NCBI RefSeq assembly: GCF_030684215.1
Contig: NZ_JAUXOV010000078.1
Coordinates: 22,860-86,859 of the forward strand
Origin: Pseudotabrizicola sp.
GTDB lineage: Bacteria; Pseudomonadota; Alphaproteobacteria; Rhodobacterales; Rhodobacteraceae
Direction: 5' to 3'
DNA length: 64,000 bases
In this document: positions 1 through 8,096 of the stretch, piece after piece
How the letters are laid out: each line of letters opens with the position of its first letter
How positions within the stretch are numbered: the stretch's first letter is position 1
Position numbers and translations under genes: made by a program
The notes under the pieces: model-generated
Told to the model about the DNA's origin: nothing
The model's input: the letters and a program-made list of their open reading frames with translations, nothing else
Database searches by the model: none

Positions 1-620
1 CGCTCGATGACTACAAGGCCGATCTGGGCAGCTATGACGCACGCATTCAGTTGCGCTTTTCCTATCCGGTAAAGGTGCAGTCGCTGCGCTCGGGCCTGTC
101 GGGCTGGCAGTACTACGATGTGGCGTTTGAGCTGGTCGAGGCGGCCGGCGTGCGCAAAAAGATCGTGCATCTGGATTATGTGTATTCCAGCACTTGCCCG
201 TGTAGCCTGGAACTGTCGGAACATGCCCGGTCGGTGCGTGGGCAGTTGGCGACGCCGCATTCGCAGCGCTCTGTCGCGCGCATTTCCGTTGAGGTGCTGG
301 ATGATCAGCTGTCAGTTGAAGATCTGATCGAGGCCGCACGGGCAGGGGTCGTGACAGAAACCCAGGTCATGGTAAAACGTGAGGATGAACAGGCATTCGC
401 CGAGCTGAACGCCGCCAATCCGATTTTTGTCGAAGACGCTGCCCGTTCGTTCTGTGCGGTGTTGATGCGTGACCCGCGGATCGGTGATTTCCGGGTTCTG
501 GCCAGCCATCAGGAAAGCCTGCACAGCCATGATGCGGTCAGCCTGCTGACCGAAGGCCCGACATTCGCGCAAGACAGCCTTGACCCGCGCCTGTTCCAGA
601 CGCTGTTCCATATCGGCTAG
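1..620 (+). CDS. folE2: GTP cyclohydrolase FolE2, 5' truncated by window edge
   Basis: C-terminal part of the type IB GTP cyclohydrolase, which opens GTP to 7,8-dihydroneopterin triphosphate at the head of folate and queuosine synthesis. The reading frame is open from base 3 with no start codon in the window, so the gene begins upstream; about 205 residues are visible, where the family usually has 300 or more. The metal-binding cysteine motif STCPCS lies near bases 187-207 and an ESLHSH stretch, which fits the family's C-terminal metal-ligand region, near bases 512-530. folB and folP, later steps of the same pathway, lie 11 kb downstream, not in one operon. Identity is secure from the cysteine motif and overall match. 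Confidence 0.93.
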   Translation, partial: LDDYKADLGSYDARIQLRFSYPVKVQSLRSGLSGWQYYDVAFELVEAAGVRKKIVHLDYVYSSTCPCSLELSEHARSVRGQLATPHSQRSVARISVEVLDDQLSVEDLIEAARAGVVTETQVMVKREDEQAFAELNAANPIFVEDAARSFCAVLMRDPRIGDFRVLASHQESLHSHDAVSLLTEGPTFAQDSLDPRLFQTLFHIG

Positions 621-718
621 CCGCGCGCGGCGCAGGTTGTGGCTTTGGCGTCGTTGCCAAGTCCGCTTCGCGGCACACCCGATTGACTTGGACGCAGGGC
701 TTCGCCAAGGCTCACGGC

Positions 719-2167
719 ATGATTGATGTGCGACCCGTGACCTATGTGATCGGCCTTCTGGTGGCAGCCATGGGGATATTCATGCTGTTCCCGCTGGCGC
801 TTGATCACGCGGCAGGCAATCCGAACTGGCGGGCGTTTCTGCAGGCATCTGTCCTGTGCCTTGTGGCCGGGGGGGCTACCGCGCTGGCCTCGGCAAATGG
901 CGCGGGCGGTGGAATGACATTGCAGCAGATCTTTTTGCTGACCACCGGGGTCTGGGTCGCCATGCCCGCCTTTGGCGCCTTGCCGCTGATTCTGGGTGCG
1001 CCCGGTCTTCCCGTTATTGATGCCTTGTTCGAGTCGGTATCGGGCATGACCACAACCGGCACGACGGTGATCGTTGGCATTGACGCGCTGCCTTTGGGGG
1101 CGAACCTGTGGCGCGGTATCCTGCAATGGCTGGGCGGGCTTGGCATCGTGATCGTGGCGCTTCTGTTCCTGCCGGTGATGAAGGTTGGCGGGATGCAGTT
1201 CTTCCGCTCCGAAGGGTTCGACACGCTGGGTAAGGTCTTGCCGCGCGCGCTCGATATCTCGTCGGCGCTGATCCAGATCTATGTCTGGCTGACAGTCGCC
1301 TGTGCGATGACCTATTTCGCCTTGGGGATGAGCGGCTTTGACGCGGTGATGCATGCGCTGACCACAGTGTCGACCGGGGGCATGTCCAGCCATGACGCGT
1401 CGTTTGGTGTGTTTCAGGGGCCGCTGGAATATGCGGCGGTGGTGTTCATGGTGCTGGGCAGCTTGCCCTTCATCCGCTTTGTGCAGCTTGCCCAAGGCGT
1501 GTTTCAGCCGCTCTGGCGCGACCCGCAGGTGCGGGCCTATCTGCGCTGGAACCTTTATGCGGTGCTGGCTGTAGCCGGCTATGAGGTGCTTACCCATGAT
1601 ATGCCCGCAAGTCTTGTGCTGCGCGAAACCACCTTCAACATTGTCTCGACCTTTTCCGGCACCGGGTTTTCCAGTGTGGATATGTCGGCCTGGGGTCCGT
1701 TCCCCTTTGTTGTCCTGATCATCGTCGGGCTGATCGGCGGCTGCACCTCCTCGACCGGATGTTCGGTCAAGGTGTTCCGCTACCTGATCCTGTTTGAAGC
1801 GATCAAGGTCCAGATCAAGCGCCTGCATAACCCGTCGTCGGTCAACCCGCTGCGCTATGACGGGCGCACGGTAACGCAGGATGTGGTAGATTCGGTGATC
1901 GTGTTTTTCACGCTGTTCATCCTGACCTTTGGCGTGCTGGCGGTGGCTCTTTCGCTGACCGGGCTGGAGTTCAAGACCGCCGTGACCGCCGCATGGACCA
2001 GTATTGCCAATGTCGGCCCCGTCTTCGGGCGCGAGGTGGGCAGCACCGGCGCGGTCCACGGCTTTCCCGACAGCGCTAAATCGCTGATGATGGCGGGCAT
2101 GCTGGTCGGGCGGCTGGAACTGCTGTCGGTCTACGTTTTGTTTATGCGCCGCTTCTGGCAAAACTGA
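719..2167 (+). CDS. trkH: Trk/Ktr-type potassium transporter membrane subunit TrkH
   Basis: Polytopic membrane subunit of the Trk potassium uptake system; it normally works with the cytoplasmic NAD-binding subunit TrkA, which is not in this window. The 482 residues match the family length. Four pore-loop filters typical of TrkH are readable: SGMTTTGTT near residue 108, VSTGGMSS near 219, FSGTGFSS near 312 and SSTGCSVKV near 343, separated by hydrophobic helices. The ATG at 719 is preferred over the in-frame TTG at 683 because the first helix starts a few residues later. It stands alone, 98 bases after folE2, and is followed by a GC-rich hairpin repeat that may end its transcript. Confidence 0.95.
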   Translation: MIDVRPVTYVIGLLVAAMGIFMLFPLALDHAAGNPNWRAFLQASVLCLVAGGATALASANGAGGGMTLQQIFLLTTGVWVAMPAFGALPLILGAPGLPVIDALFESVSGMTTTGTTVIVGIDALPLGANLWRGILQWLGGLGIVIVALLFLPVMKVGGMQFFRSEGFDTLGKVLPRALDISSALIQIYVWLTVACAMTYFALGMSGFDAVMHALTTVSTGGMSSHDASFGVFQGPLEYAAVVFMVLGSLPFIRFVQLAQGVFQPLWRDPQVRAYLRWNLYAVLAVAGYEVLTHDMPASLVLRETTFNIVSTFSGTGFSSVDMSAWGPFPFVVLIIVGLIGGCTSSTGCSVKVFRYLILFEAIKVQIKRLHNPSSVNPLRYDGRTVTQDVVDSVIVFFTLFILTFGVLAVALSLTGLEFKTAVTAAWTSIANVGPVFGREVGSTGAVHGFPDSAKSLMMAGMLVGRLELLSVYVLFMRRFWQN

Positions 2168-2201
2168 CCCCAGACCTGATCGCCCGCCCCGCCACCGGTT
2201 T

Positions 2202-2260
2202 ATTTTCTGTTCAAAAATATCCCGGGGGGAGTCGCAACGCGACGGGGGGCTGGCCCCCCG
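2202..2260 (+). repeat. Dispersed intergenic repeat with GC hairpin, copy A
   Basis: Begins with the box ATTTTCTGTTCAAAAATATC and ends in a perfect GGGGGG/CCCCCC hairpin. The same box-plus-hairpin arrangement recurs at 7945-8014 and, inverted, at 18434-18495, with a looser relative at 22076-22105. It lies 35 bases after the trkH stop, where the hairpin could end transcription. Confidence 0.75.
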
Positions 2261-2309
2261 GCACCGCTTGACCGGGGCGCCAAAGCTTCAGGTCAGTCGG
2301 CGCGCTTGC

Positions 2310-4109
2310 TCACTCCCAGCAGCTGACCAGCACGGTCATGCCGGTTGCCTTGCGGGTCAGATCTTCCGGCGCGAGGGCGCCGTTGGCCTTGGCATCAACC
2401 GCAGCAATGCCTTGCGTGCCCAGCACCTGCGCCAAAACTGTCCCGGAGGCGACAAACTCGACTCCACCCGGCAGCACGCGTGCGGGATCGCGCGCGCGCG
2501 GCAACAGCAGTCCCAGCACCGCGCCTGTGCCATCCAGCACCGGCCCACCTGCATCGCCGGGCAGGGTGCTGATGCCAAGCCGCTTCACGCCGGTTTCACC
2601 GTTCAGCCCCTGAACATCCTCCAGCACCCCAAAGGTGATGACCGGGGCGGGCAAGCTGTCGCCATAGGAATAGCCCGCGACCGCAACTTCGGACCCGATC
2701 CGGTCGGTTGCCGTCTGGAATCCCGCGACCGCAGGTGGTGCAAGCGGGGTGTTCGGGGTCAGAAGCGCAATGCCGGTGGCGGTGTCTGTATGGGTCACCT
2801 GTGCCTCGGTCACACCATCCAGAGTGATCCGACCGCAGTGCGCGACCGCCTCTGCGGTGGTCAGCACGCGGCCCGAGGTGTCGACGTAAAACCCCGATCC
2901 CGTGCTTTTGGGGCGGCGCAGCTCCAGCCCGGCCAACAGGCCGCGGCGGGTGGCGTCGGTCATTGGCACCATGCCGGGGTCCAGCGCGCGGTTGCCCACA
3001 GCGCGGAAGCTGGTCTTCATCTGGCCCAGCACACGGGCGGCCTGATCGGCCTGATCCGGGGGCCAGACCAGAATATAGCCCTTGACCAGCCCGGCTCGCG
3101 TTTCGGCAAAGGCATAGCTTTGGGTGCTGGCGGACGCGCCGTTGATCTCGAACGACCGCTCAGTGCGGCTGCGCTCACCCGTCGTCGGAATGATCGTCAG
3201 GGTTTGCAGAATGTCATACAGCCCATATAGGGCGGCCCGGTCACCGGGTTGCGAGATCAAAATCACCTTCATCCCGCCTTCAGTCTTTGGCGTGTAATGC
3301 ACGAAGGGCGGCTCGTAATGGTCAAACTGCACAAGGCCAATGGGCAGGGTGATCTCAATGCCGGATTCGGTTTCAGACACCGTCTCAAACCCGTATTCCG
3401 CCACATCCAGCCGCCAGTTGGTCACCAGAGTATCGCGCTGGCGCGTGGTCAGAACGCCGGTCGGCTCCAGCCCCATTGCTGTCTGATACGCCGCCATCGA
3501 ATTGCGGGTGCCGGGGCCAAAGGCTCCGTCGATGCCTGCGGTGTAAAACCCATCCCATTGGAGGGCGCGTTGCAGCTCTTGGCGTTCCTCAAGGGTCAAC
3601 GCCGCCTCGGCCGCGCGGGCTTGAGCCGGGGTTTCCTCGGCCACGATGGTTTCGGGTTCCGCGATCAGCGCTTCGGGTGAGGCAGATTCCGGCACGACCT
3701 CGGCGCTGACCTCTGGCTCCAGCGGAGCCACATCAACCGGGGCGTCCGGGGCAAGGGGTGTGGCGAGTGGTGCGGCTTGCGGCGCACCGACCGGCCAGAA
3801 CTGCTCGCGGAAATTGGTGCCATCCGATACATAGCTGTCGCGCGGGATCAGGTTTTCGCGCCGCAGGTCCGCCAGACGTTCAGCGGCCTCGTCCGGGCTG
3901 TAGGGACCAAGGGCAATGCCATACCAGCGCGACCCCAGACGATAGCCCACCACATCGGGAAAGGCTGCCGCATAGGCACTTGCGCGCACTTCGGCTTCGG
4001 CCAGCGTGGGTTGCGCCTCGACCTGCACCCAGGATTGTTGTTGCGCGGCGGCCATGCCGGCCCAAAGCATCACCGCAGTCATCCCTATCCCAAGTATCGC
4101 GCGCAGCAT
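2310..4109 (-). CDS. Exported trypsin-fold protein with peptidoglycan-binding domain, catalytic triad lost
   Basis: A 599-residue envelope protein. A signal peptide (residues 1 to about 22, ending AGMAAA) is followed by a repeat resembling SPOR-type or related domains (about 25-110), an acidic Ala/Pro-rich linker, a peptidoglycan-binding domain (about 170-230, with [13 protein letters not shown]) and a trypsin-like domain from about 390 to 565. The protease fold is recognisable, but all three catalytic positions are changed: the histidine of the usual T(N/A)AHV motif is Glu at about 420, the aspartate of the DLALL-type strand is Gly at about 446, and the nucleophile motif reads GDAGGPV with Ala at about 520. 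It is therefore probably a binding or scaffold protein, not a protease. Transcribed divergently from glyQ. Confidence 0.85.
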   Translation of the reverse strand: MLRAILGIGMTAVMLWAGMAAAQQQSWVQVEAQPTLAEAEVRASAYAAAFPDVVGYRLGSRWYGIALGPYSPDEAAERLADLRRENLIPRDSYVSDGTNFREQFWPVGAPQAAPLATPLAPDAPVDVAPLEPEVSAEVVPESASPEALIAEPETIVAEETPAQARAAEAALTLEERQELQRALQWDGFYTAGIDGAFGPGTRNSMAAYQTAMGLEPTGVLTTRQRDTLVTNWRLDVAEYGFETVSETESGIEITLPIGLVQFDHYEPPFVHYTPKTEGGMKVILISQPGDRAALYGLYDILQTLTIIPTTGERSRTERSFEINGASASTQSYAFAETRAGLVKGYILVWPPDQADQAARVLGQMKTSFRAVGNRALDPGMVPMTDATRRGLLAGLELRRPKSTGSGFYVDTSGRVLTTAEAVAHCGRITLDGVTEAQVTHTDTATGIALLTPNTPLAPPAVAGFQTATDRIGSEVAVAGYSYGDSLPAPVITFGVLEDVQGLNGETGVKRLGISTLPGDAGGPVLDGTGAVLGLLLPRARDPARVLPGGVEFVASGTVLAQVLGTQGIAAVDAKANGALAPEDLTRKATGMTVLVSCWE

Positions 4110-4304
4110 TCCGTTCTGTTCCCTTCGATTCCCACTCGCCGCCTGTCGGGCGACGCACCTTTAAGACCAGCGGAAAGACGCCCGCCCGTTCGCGTCACGC
4201 GCACTGCCCCCGCAAAGGCGCGGCGGCGCATTGACCCTGACCTGCCTCTTGCCTATGACAGCCGGGCATTTCAAGGCTTTTACGCGCCACCGGGGGTCAA
4301 CATC

Positions 4305-5273
4305 ATGTCAGACATGCCGCTTACAGGTGCTTCGCCTAGCGCAATCACCGCGCCACGCTCGTTCCAAGAGATTATCCTGCGGCTTCAGTCTTATTGGGCG
4401 GCCAAGGGCTGCGCGATATTGCAACCCTATGACATGGAGGTTGGTGCAGGTACCTTTCACCCGGCCACCACCCTGCGCAGCCTTGGCACCAAGCCTTGGG
4501 CCGCCGCCTATGTGCAGCCCTCACGCCGCCCGACCGACGGCCGTTACGGCGAAAACCCGAACCGCTTGCAGCATTATTACCAGTATCAGGTGATCATCAA
4601 ACCAAGCCCGCCCGATCTGCAAGACCTGTATCTTGGCAGCTTGCGCGCCATCGGGCTGGACCCGGCTCTCCACGACATCCGCTTTGTCGAGGATGATTGG
4701 GAAAGCCCGACACTGGGCGCCTGGGGGCTGGGCTGGGAGGTGTGGTGCGACGGGATGGAGGTCAGCCAGTTCACCTATTTCCAGCAGGTCGGCGGCCATG
4801 ATTGCCGCCCCGTCTCGGGCGAGCTGACATACGGTCTGGAACGTCTGGCCATGTATGTGCTGGGCGTTGACCATGTGATGACCATGCCGTTCAACGACCC
4901 TGCCAGCCCCATTCCGTTGACCTATGGCGACATCTTCCGCCAGACCGAGGAAGAATACAGCCGCCACAACTTTGACGGCGCAGATACCGCGCAGCTTCTG
5001 CGCCACTTTGAGGATGCCGAGGCCGAGTGCGACCGCCTGCTGGGCTTCCCGCCCGAAGACCCAAAGACCGGAAAGCGCATCATCATGGCGCATCCGGCCT
5101 ATGACCAGACCATCAAGGCCAGTCACCTGTTCAACCTGCTGGACGCGCGCGGCGTGATCTCTGTCACCGAACGGCAGGCCTACATCGGGCGGGTGCGCGC
5201 CTTGGCCAAGAAATGCGCCGACGCCTTCCGTCAGACCGAAGCCGGGGCCGATGCCGAAGGTGTGAGCGCATGA
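4305..5273 (+). CDS. glyQ: Glycine--tRNA ligase alpha subunit
   Basis: Catalytic alpha chain of the bacterial alpha2beta2 glycyl-tRNA synthetase, a class II enzyme that charges tRNA-Gly. The 322 residues carry the family start [13 protein letters not shown], the stretch [19 protein letters not shown], and a late [12 protein letters not shown] segment resembling class II motif 3. The frame stays open upstream to 3777, but family homology begins at about residue 18 from the ATG at 4305, so that start is chosen. The stop overlaps the next gene by 4 bases (ATGA) and glyS follows, giving an alpha-small protein-beta operon. Confidence 0.97.
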   Translation: MSDMPLTGASPSAITAPRSFQEIILRLQSYWAAKGCAILQPYDMEVGAGTFHPATTLRSLGTKPWAAAYVQPSRRPTDGRYGENPNRLQHYYQYQVIIKPSPPDLQDLYLGSLRAIGLDPALHDIRFVEDDWESPTLGAWGLGWEVWCDGMEVSQFTYFQQVGGHDCRPVSGELTYGLERLAMYVLGVDHVMTMPFNDPASPIPLTYGDIFRQTEEEYSRHNFDGADTAQLLRHFEDAEAECDRLLGFPPEDPKTGKRIIMAHPAYDQTIKASHLFNLLDARGVISVTERQAYIGRVRALAKKCADAFRQTEAGADAEGVSA

Positions 5274-5743
5274 ACGGCAAGATAGCAGCGGGGGCAATCG
5301 TGATTTCAGCAGCAGTGGCGGGCGTGGCGATCTGGTATTTGCAGGTCTATGCCTTTTACGAACCCGTCAGTTTCACGCCGGGGCAGGAAATCACCCTGAC
5401 CACCATTGAATCGGGCCAGCCCGAGCCGATTTTAGCCGAAGACATCACTGGCATTGACGCAGACAGCAGCCCCCTGCGGTTCCGCGCCTGTTTCACCACG
5501 CCGCTGACCTTTGGGATGCTGTCGGAAACCTACGTCGCTTATGACGGGGCCGAACCGCTGGTCGCCCCCGGCTGGTTCGACTGTTTTGACGCGGTTGCCA
5601 TCGGCACTGCGCTGGAACGCGGCGAGGCGCTTGCCTTTCTGTCGCAATCCTCGGTCCATACCGATGTCGACCGTGTGGTCGCCGTCTTTCCCGATGGCCG
5701 GGCCTTTGCCTGGCATCAGTTGAACCCCGCCGCCAAGGATTGA
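5270..5743 (+). CDS. Small membrane-anchored protein between glyQ and glyS (possibly DUF6446)
   Basis: 157 residues with one N-terminal hydrophobic segment (about residues 5-27, [20 protein letters not shown]), probably an uncleaved anchor that leaves about 130 residues outside the membrane. It contains two cysteines (in RFRACFTTP and GWFDCFDAV) that could form a disulfide. It overlaps the glyQ stop by 4 bases and ends 4 bases before glyS, so it is almost certainly translated with the synthetase. I recall a family of unknown function, DUF6446, in this position in Rhodobacteraceae; that assignment is from memory. No catalytic motif is visible, and why it sits inside a tRNA-synthetase operon is unclear. 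Confidence 0.8.
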   Translation: MNGKIAAGAIVISAAVAGVAIWYLQVYAFYEPVSFTPGQEITLTTIESGQPEPILAEDITGIDADSSPLRFRACFTTPLTFGMLSETYVAYDGAEPLVAPGWFDCFDAVAIGTALERGEALAFLSQSSVHTDVDRVVAVFPDGRAFAWHQLNPAAKD

Positions 5744-5747
5744 TCTT

Positions 5748-7943
5748 ATGCCCGATCTGCTGATCGAACTGTTTTCCGAGGAAATCCCGGCCCGGATGCA
5801 GGCCCGCGCCCGCGCGGATCTGCAAAAGCTGGTGACCGATGGTCTGGTCGAGGCGGGGCTGACCTATGCCTCGGCGGCCGCGTTCTCGACCCCGCGTCGC
5901 CTGACGCTGGCGATCGAAGGGCTGACGGCTGAGTCGCGCCCCGTGCGCGAAGAGCGCAAAGGCCCCAACACCTCTGCGCCCGCGCAGGCGGTGGAGGGCT
6001 TCCTGCGCTCGACCGGGCTTTCGCTGGAGCAGTTGGAAAAGCGCGCCGACAAAAAGGGCGAGGTCTACTTTGCGGTGATCGAACGCCCCGGTCGTCGCGC
6101 GCCCGAGATTATTGCCGACGTGCTGGACGCCACCATCCGCAATTTTCCCTGGCCCAAGTCGATGCGTTGGGGCAGCGGGTCTTTGCGTTGGGTGCGCCCG
6201 CTGCATTCCATCCTGTGCCTGCTGTCGGATGAAGGCGGCGCCGAAGTGGTGCCTCTGTCCGTCGATGGCATCGCATCGGGCAACACCACACGCGGCCACC
6301 GTTTCCTGTCACCGGGGGTGTTTTCGGTAACGAATTTCGACGATTACGCGGCAAAGCTAAAGCGCGCGCATGTGGTGCTGGACTCTGCCGAACGCGAAGC
6401 CGCGATCTGGCACGACGCCCAGACCCTTGCCTTTGCAGCCGGGCTGGAGGTTGTCGAAGACCGCGCTTTGCTGACCGAAGTGGCGGGTCTGGTCGAATGG
6501 CCGGTGCCGCTGATGGGCCGCATCGGCGATGATTTCCTTGGCCTGCCGCCAGAGGTTTTGCAGACCTCCATGCGCGAACACCAGAAGTTCTTCTCGGTCA
6601 AAAACCCGAAGACCGGCCGGATTGAGGGCTTTGTGACCGTCGCCAACACGATCACCGCCGATCATGGTGCGACGATCCTGAAGGGCAACCAGAAGGTGCT
6701 GGCAGCGCGGCTGTCGGATGCGAAGTTCTTCTGGGAAAATGACCTGCGCGTGGCGAAATCCGGCATGGCAGAATGGGCCGACGGGTTGAAAATGGCAGAA
6801 TGGGCCGACGGGTTGAAAGCGGTGACCTTCCATAACAAACTGGGCTCGCAATCCGACCGCATCGCCCGCATCGCGGCCCTTGCCCGCGAAATCGCGCCGA
6901 TGGTCGGGGCGGACCCCGATCTGGCGGAACGCGCGGCCCGTCTGGCAAAGCTGGACCTGCGCAGCGCGATGGTCGGCGAATTCCCCGAACTCCAAGGCCT
7001 GATGGGCATGTATTACGCCCGCGCGGCTGGAGAGCCGGACGCGGTCGCCAATGCCGCACGCGACCACTATTCGCCGCTGGGGCCATCCGACGCCGTGCCC
7101 ACCGACCCGGTTTCCGTCGCGGTGGCCTTGGCCGACAAGATCGACACGCTGACCGGCTTCTGGGCGATTGACGAAAAGCCCACGGGGTCAAAAGACCCGT
7201 TTGCACTGCGCCGGGCGGCGCTGGGGGTTATTCGGTTGGTGTTGGGGAATGGGGCGAGCACCGAGATTTCGACAAAACTAATCACCCATCTTGATATCGT
7301 ATTAAGCGACATCGCGATGACAGCACGCCGACAAGCGCAGCAGTCGGGTGGTGACTTCATGGTCGCCATAGGTCAGGCTTTGAAAGAAGTCGACGGAATA
7401 CAGGTTCCGGTGACTATTTTGGATCTCCTCGCCTTCCTCCACGACCGCCTGAAAGTCTTCCTCAAAGATCAGGGCATCCGCCACGACGTGATCGACGCCT
7501 GCCTCGCCATGCCCGGCAATGACGACCTGCCCCTGCTTGTCAAGCGCGCCACCGCCCTGCAAGCCACCCTGCAAACCGAAGACGGCGCCAACCTCGTCGC
7601 GGGCTTCAAGCGCGCCAACAATATCCTGACCCAAGCCGAACAAAAGGACGGCGTCGAATATTCCTACGGTGCCGACCCTAAATTCGCCGAAACCGACGAG
7701 GAACGCGCGCTGTTCGCAGCCCTCGACCACGCCGATGCGCTCATCGCCCCCGCGATGAAAACCGAAGACTTCGCCACCGCCATGCAAGCGATGGCGACCT
7801 TGCGCGCGCCCATTGACGCCTTCTTCACCGCAACGCAAATCAACACCGACAACCAGATCGTGCGCCGCAACCGCCTGAACCTGCTGCACCGTATCCGCAC
7901 CATCTGCCTGTCGGTCGCAGACCTCACCAAACTCGACGGCTGA
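5748..7943 (+). CDS. glyS: Glycine--tRNA ligase beta subunit
   Basis: Beta chain of glycyl-tRNA synthetase, needed for tRNA recognition. It starts LLIELFSEEIPARMQ, as the family does, and includes MREHQKFF near residue 278 and the late LLxRHxDRLK-like region followed by IRHDVIDACLAMP. At 731 residues it is slightly long for the family. Two features are odd. A perfect 27-base tandem duplication (6765-6818) repeats MAEWADGLK twice in frame. Residues about 495-555 (bases 7225-7415) form a visibly AT-richer stretch between VIRLVLGNG and LLAFLHDRLK. The frame stays open through both, so the gene is probably functional. A hairpin repeat begins one base after the stop. Confidence 0.96.
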   Translation: MPDLLIELFSEEIPARMQARARADLQKLVTDGLVEAGLTYASAAAFSTPRRLTLAIEGLTAESRPVREERKGPNTSAPAQAVEGFLRSTGLSLEQLEKRADKKGEVYFAVIERPGRRAPEIIADVLDATIRNFPWPKSMRWGSGSLRWVRPLHSILCLLSDEGGAEVVPLSVDGIASGNTTRGHRFLSPGVFSVTNFDDYAAKLKRAHVVLDSAEREAAIWHDAQTLAFAAGLEVVEDRALLTEVAGLVEWPVPLMGRIGDDFLGLPPEVLQTSMREHQKFFSVKNPKTGRIEGFVTVANTITADHGATILKGNQKVLAARLSDAKFFWENDLRVAKSGMAEWADGLKMAEWADGLKAVTFHNKLGSQSDRIARIAALAREIAPMVGADPDLAERAARLAKLDLRSAMVGEFPELQGLMGMYYARAAGEPDAVANAARDHYSPLGPSDAVPTDPVSVAVALADKIDTLTGFWAIDEKPTGSKDPFALRRAALGVIRLVLGNGASTEISTKLITHLDIVLSDIAMTARRQAQQSGGDFMVAIGQALKEVDGIQVPVTILDLLAFLHDRLKVFLKDQGIRHDVIDACLAMPGNDDLPLLVKRATALQATLQTEDGANLVAGFKRANNILTQAEQKDGVEYSYGADPKFAETDEERALFAALDHADALIAPAMKTEDFATAMQAMATLRAPIDAFFTATQINTDNQIVRRNRLNLLHRIRTICLSVADLTKLDG
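6765..6818 (+). repeat. Perfect 27-base tandem duplication inside glyS
   Basis: Two identical, head-to-tail 27-base copies (6765-6791 and 6792-6818) encode MAEWADGLK twice. Identity at every base, including third codon positions, suggests a recent duplication. Confidence 0.97.
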
Positions 7944-7944
7944 C

Positions 7945-8014
7945 ATTTTCTGTTTACAAATATCCTCAGGGGGTGAGGAGCGATAGCTCCGAGGGGGGGC
8001 GAGCCCCCCCTTTT
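7945..8014 (+). repeat. Dispersed intergenic repeat with GC hairpin, copy B
   Basis: The box ATTTTCTGTTTACAAATATC starts one base after the glyS stop. It is followed by a GGTGAGGAGCGATAGCTCC segment and a GGGGGGGC/GCCCCCCC hairpin with TTTT after it. That end has the form of an intrinsic terminator for the glyQ-glyS operon. Confidence 0.75.
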
Positions 8015-8096
8015 CCACATCTGCCCCTGCGCGCAACCGCCTGCTTGCCTGACCCCAGAATCGGTGTAGTGTCTGCGCAGAAGAAGGAATGCCGCA

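Noticed and set aside
617..2161. 514-codon minus-strand frame opposite trkH
   Set aside because: Composition is dominated by Arg, His and Gln, as in antisense shadows of GC-rich genes, and trkH on the other strand is clear.
3777..4304. N-terminal extension of glyQ by 176 codons
   Set aside because: The extension overlaps the divergent exported-protein gene and has shadow composition; GlyQ homology starts at 4305.
4110..4304. T-box or glycine riboswitch before glyQ
   Set aside because: No conserved T-box or glycine-aptamer sequence blocks are visible in the 195-base leader.
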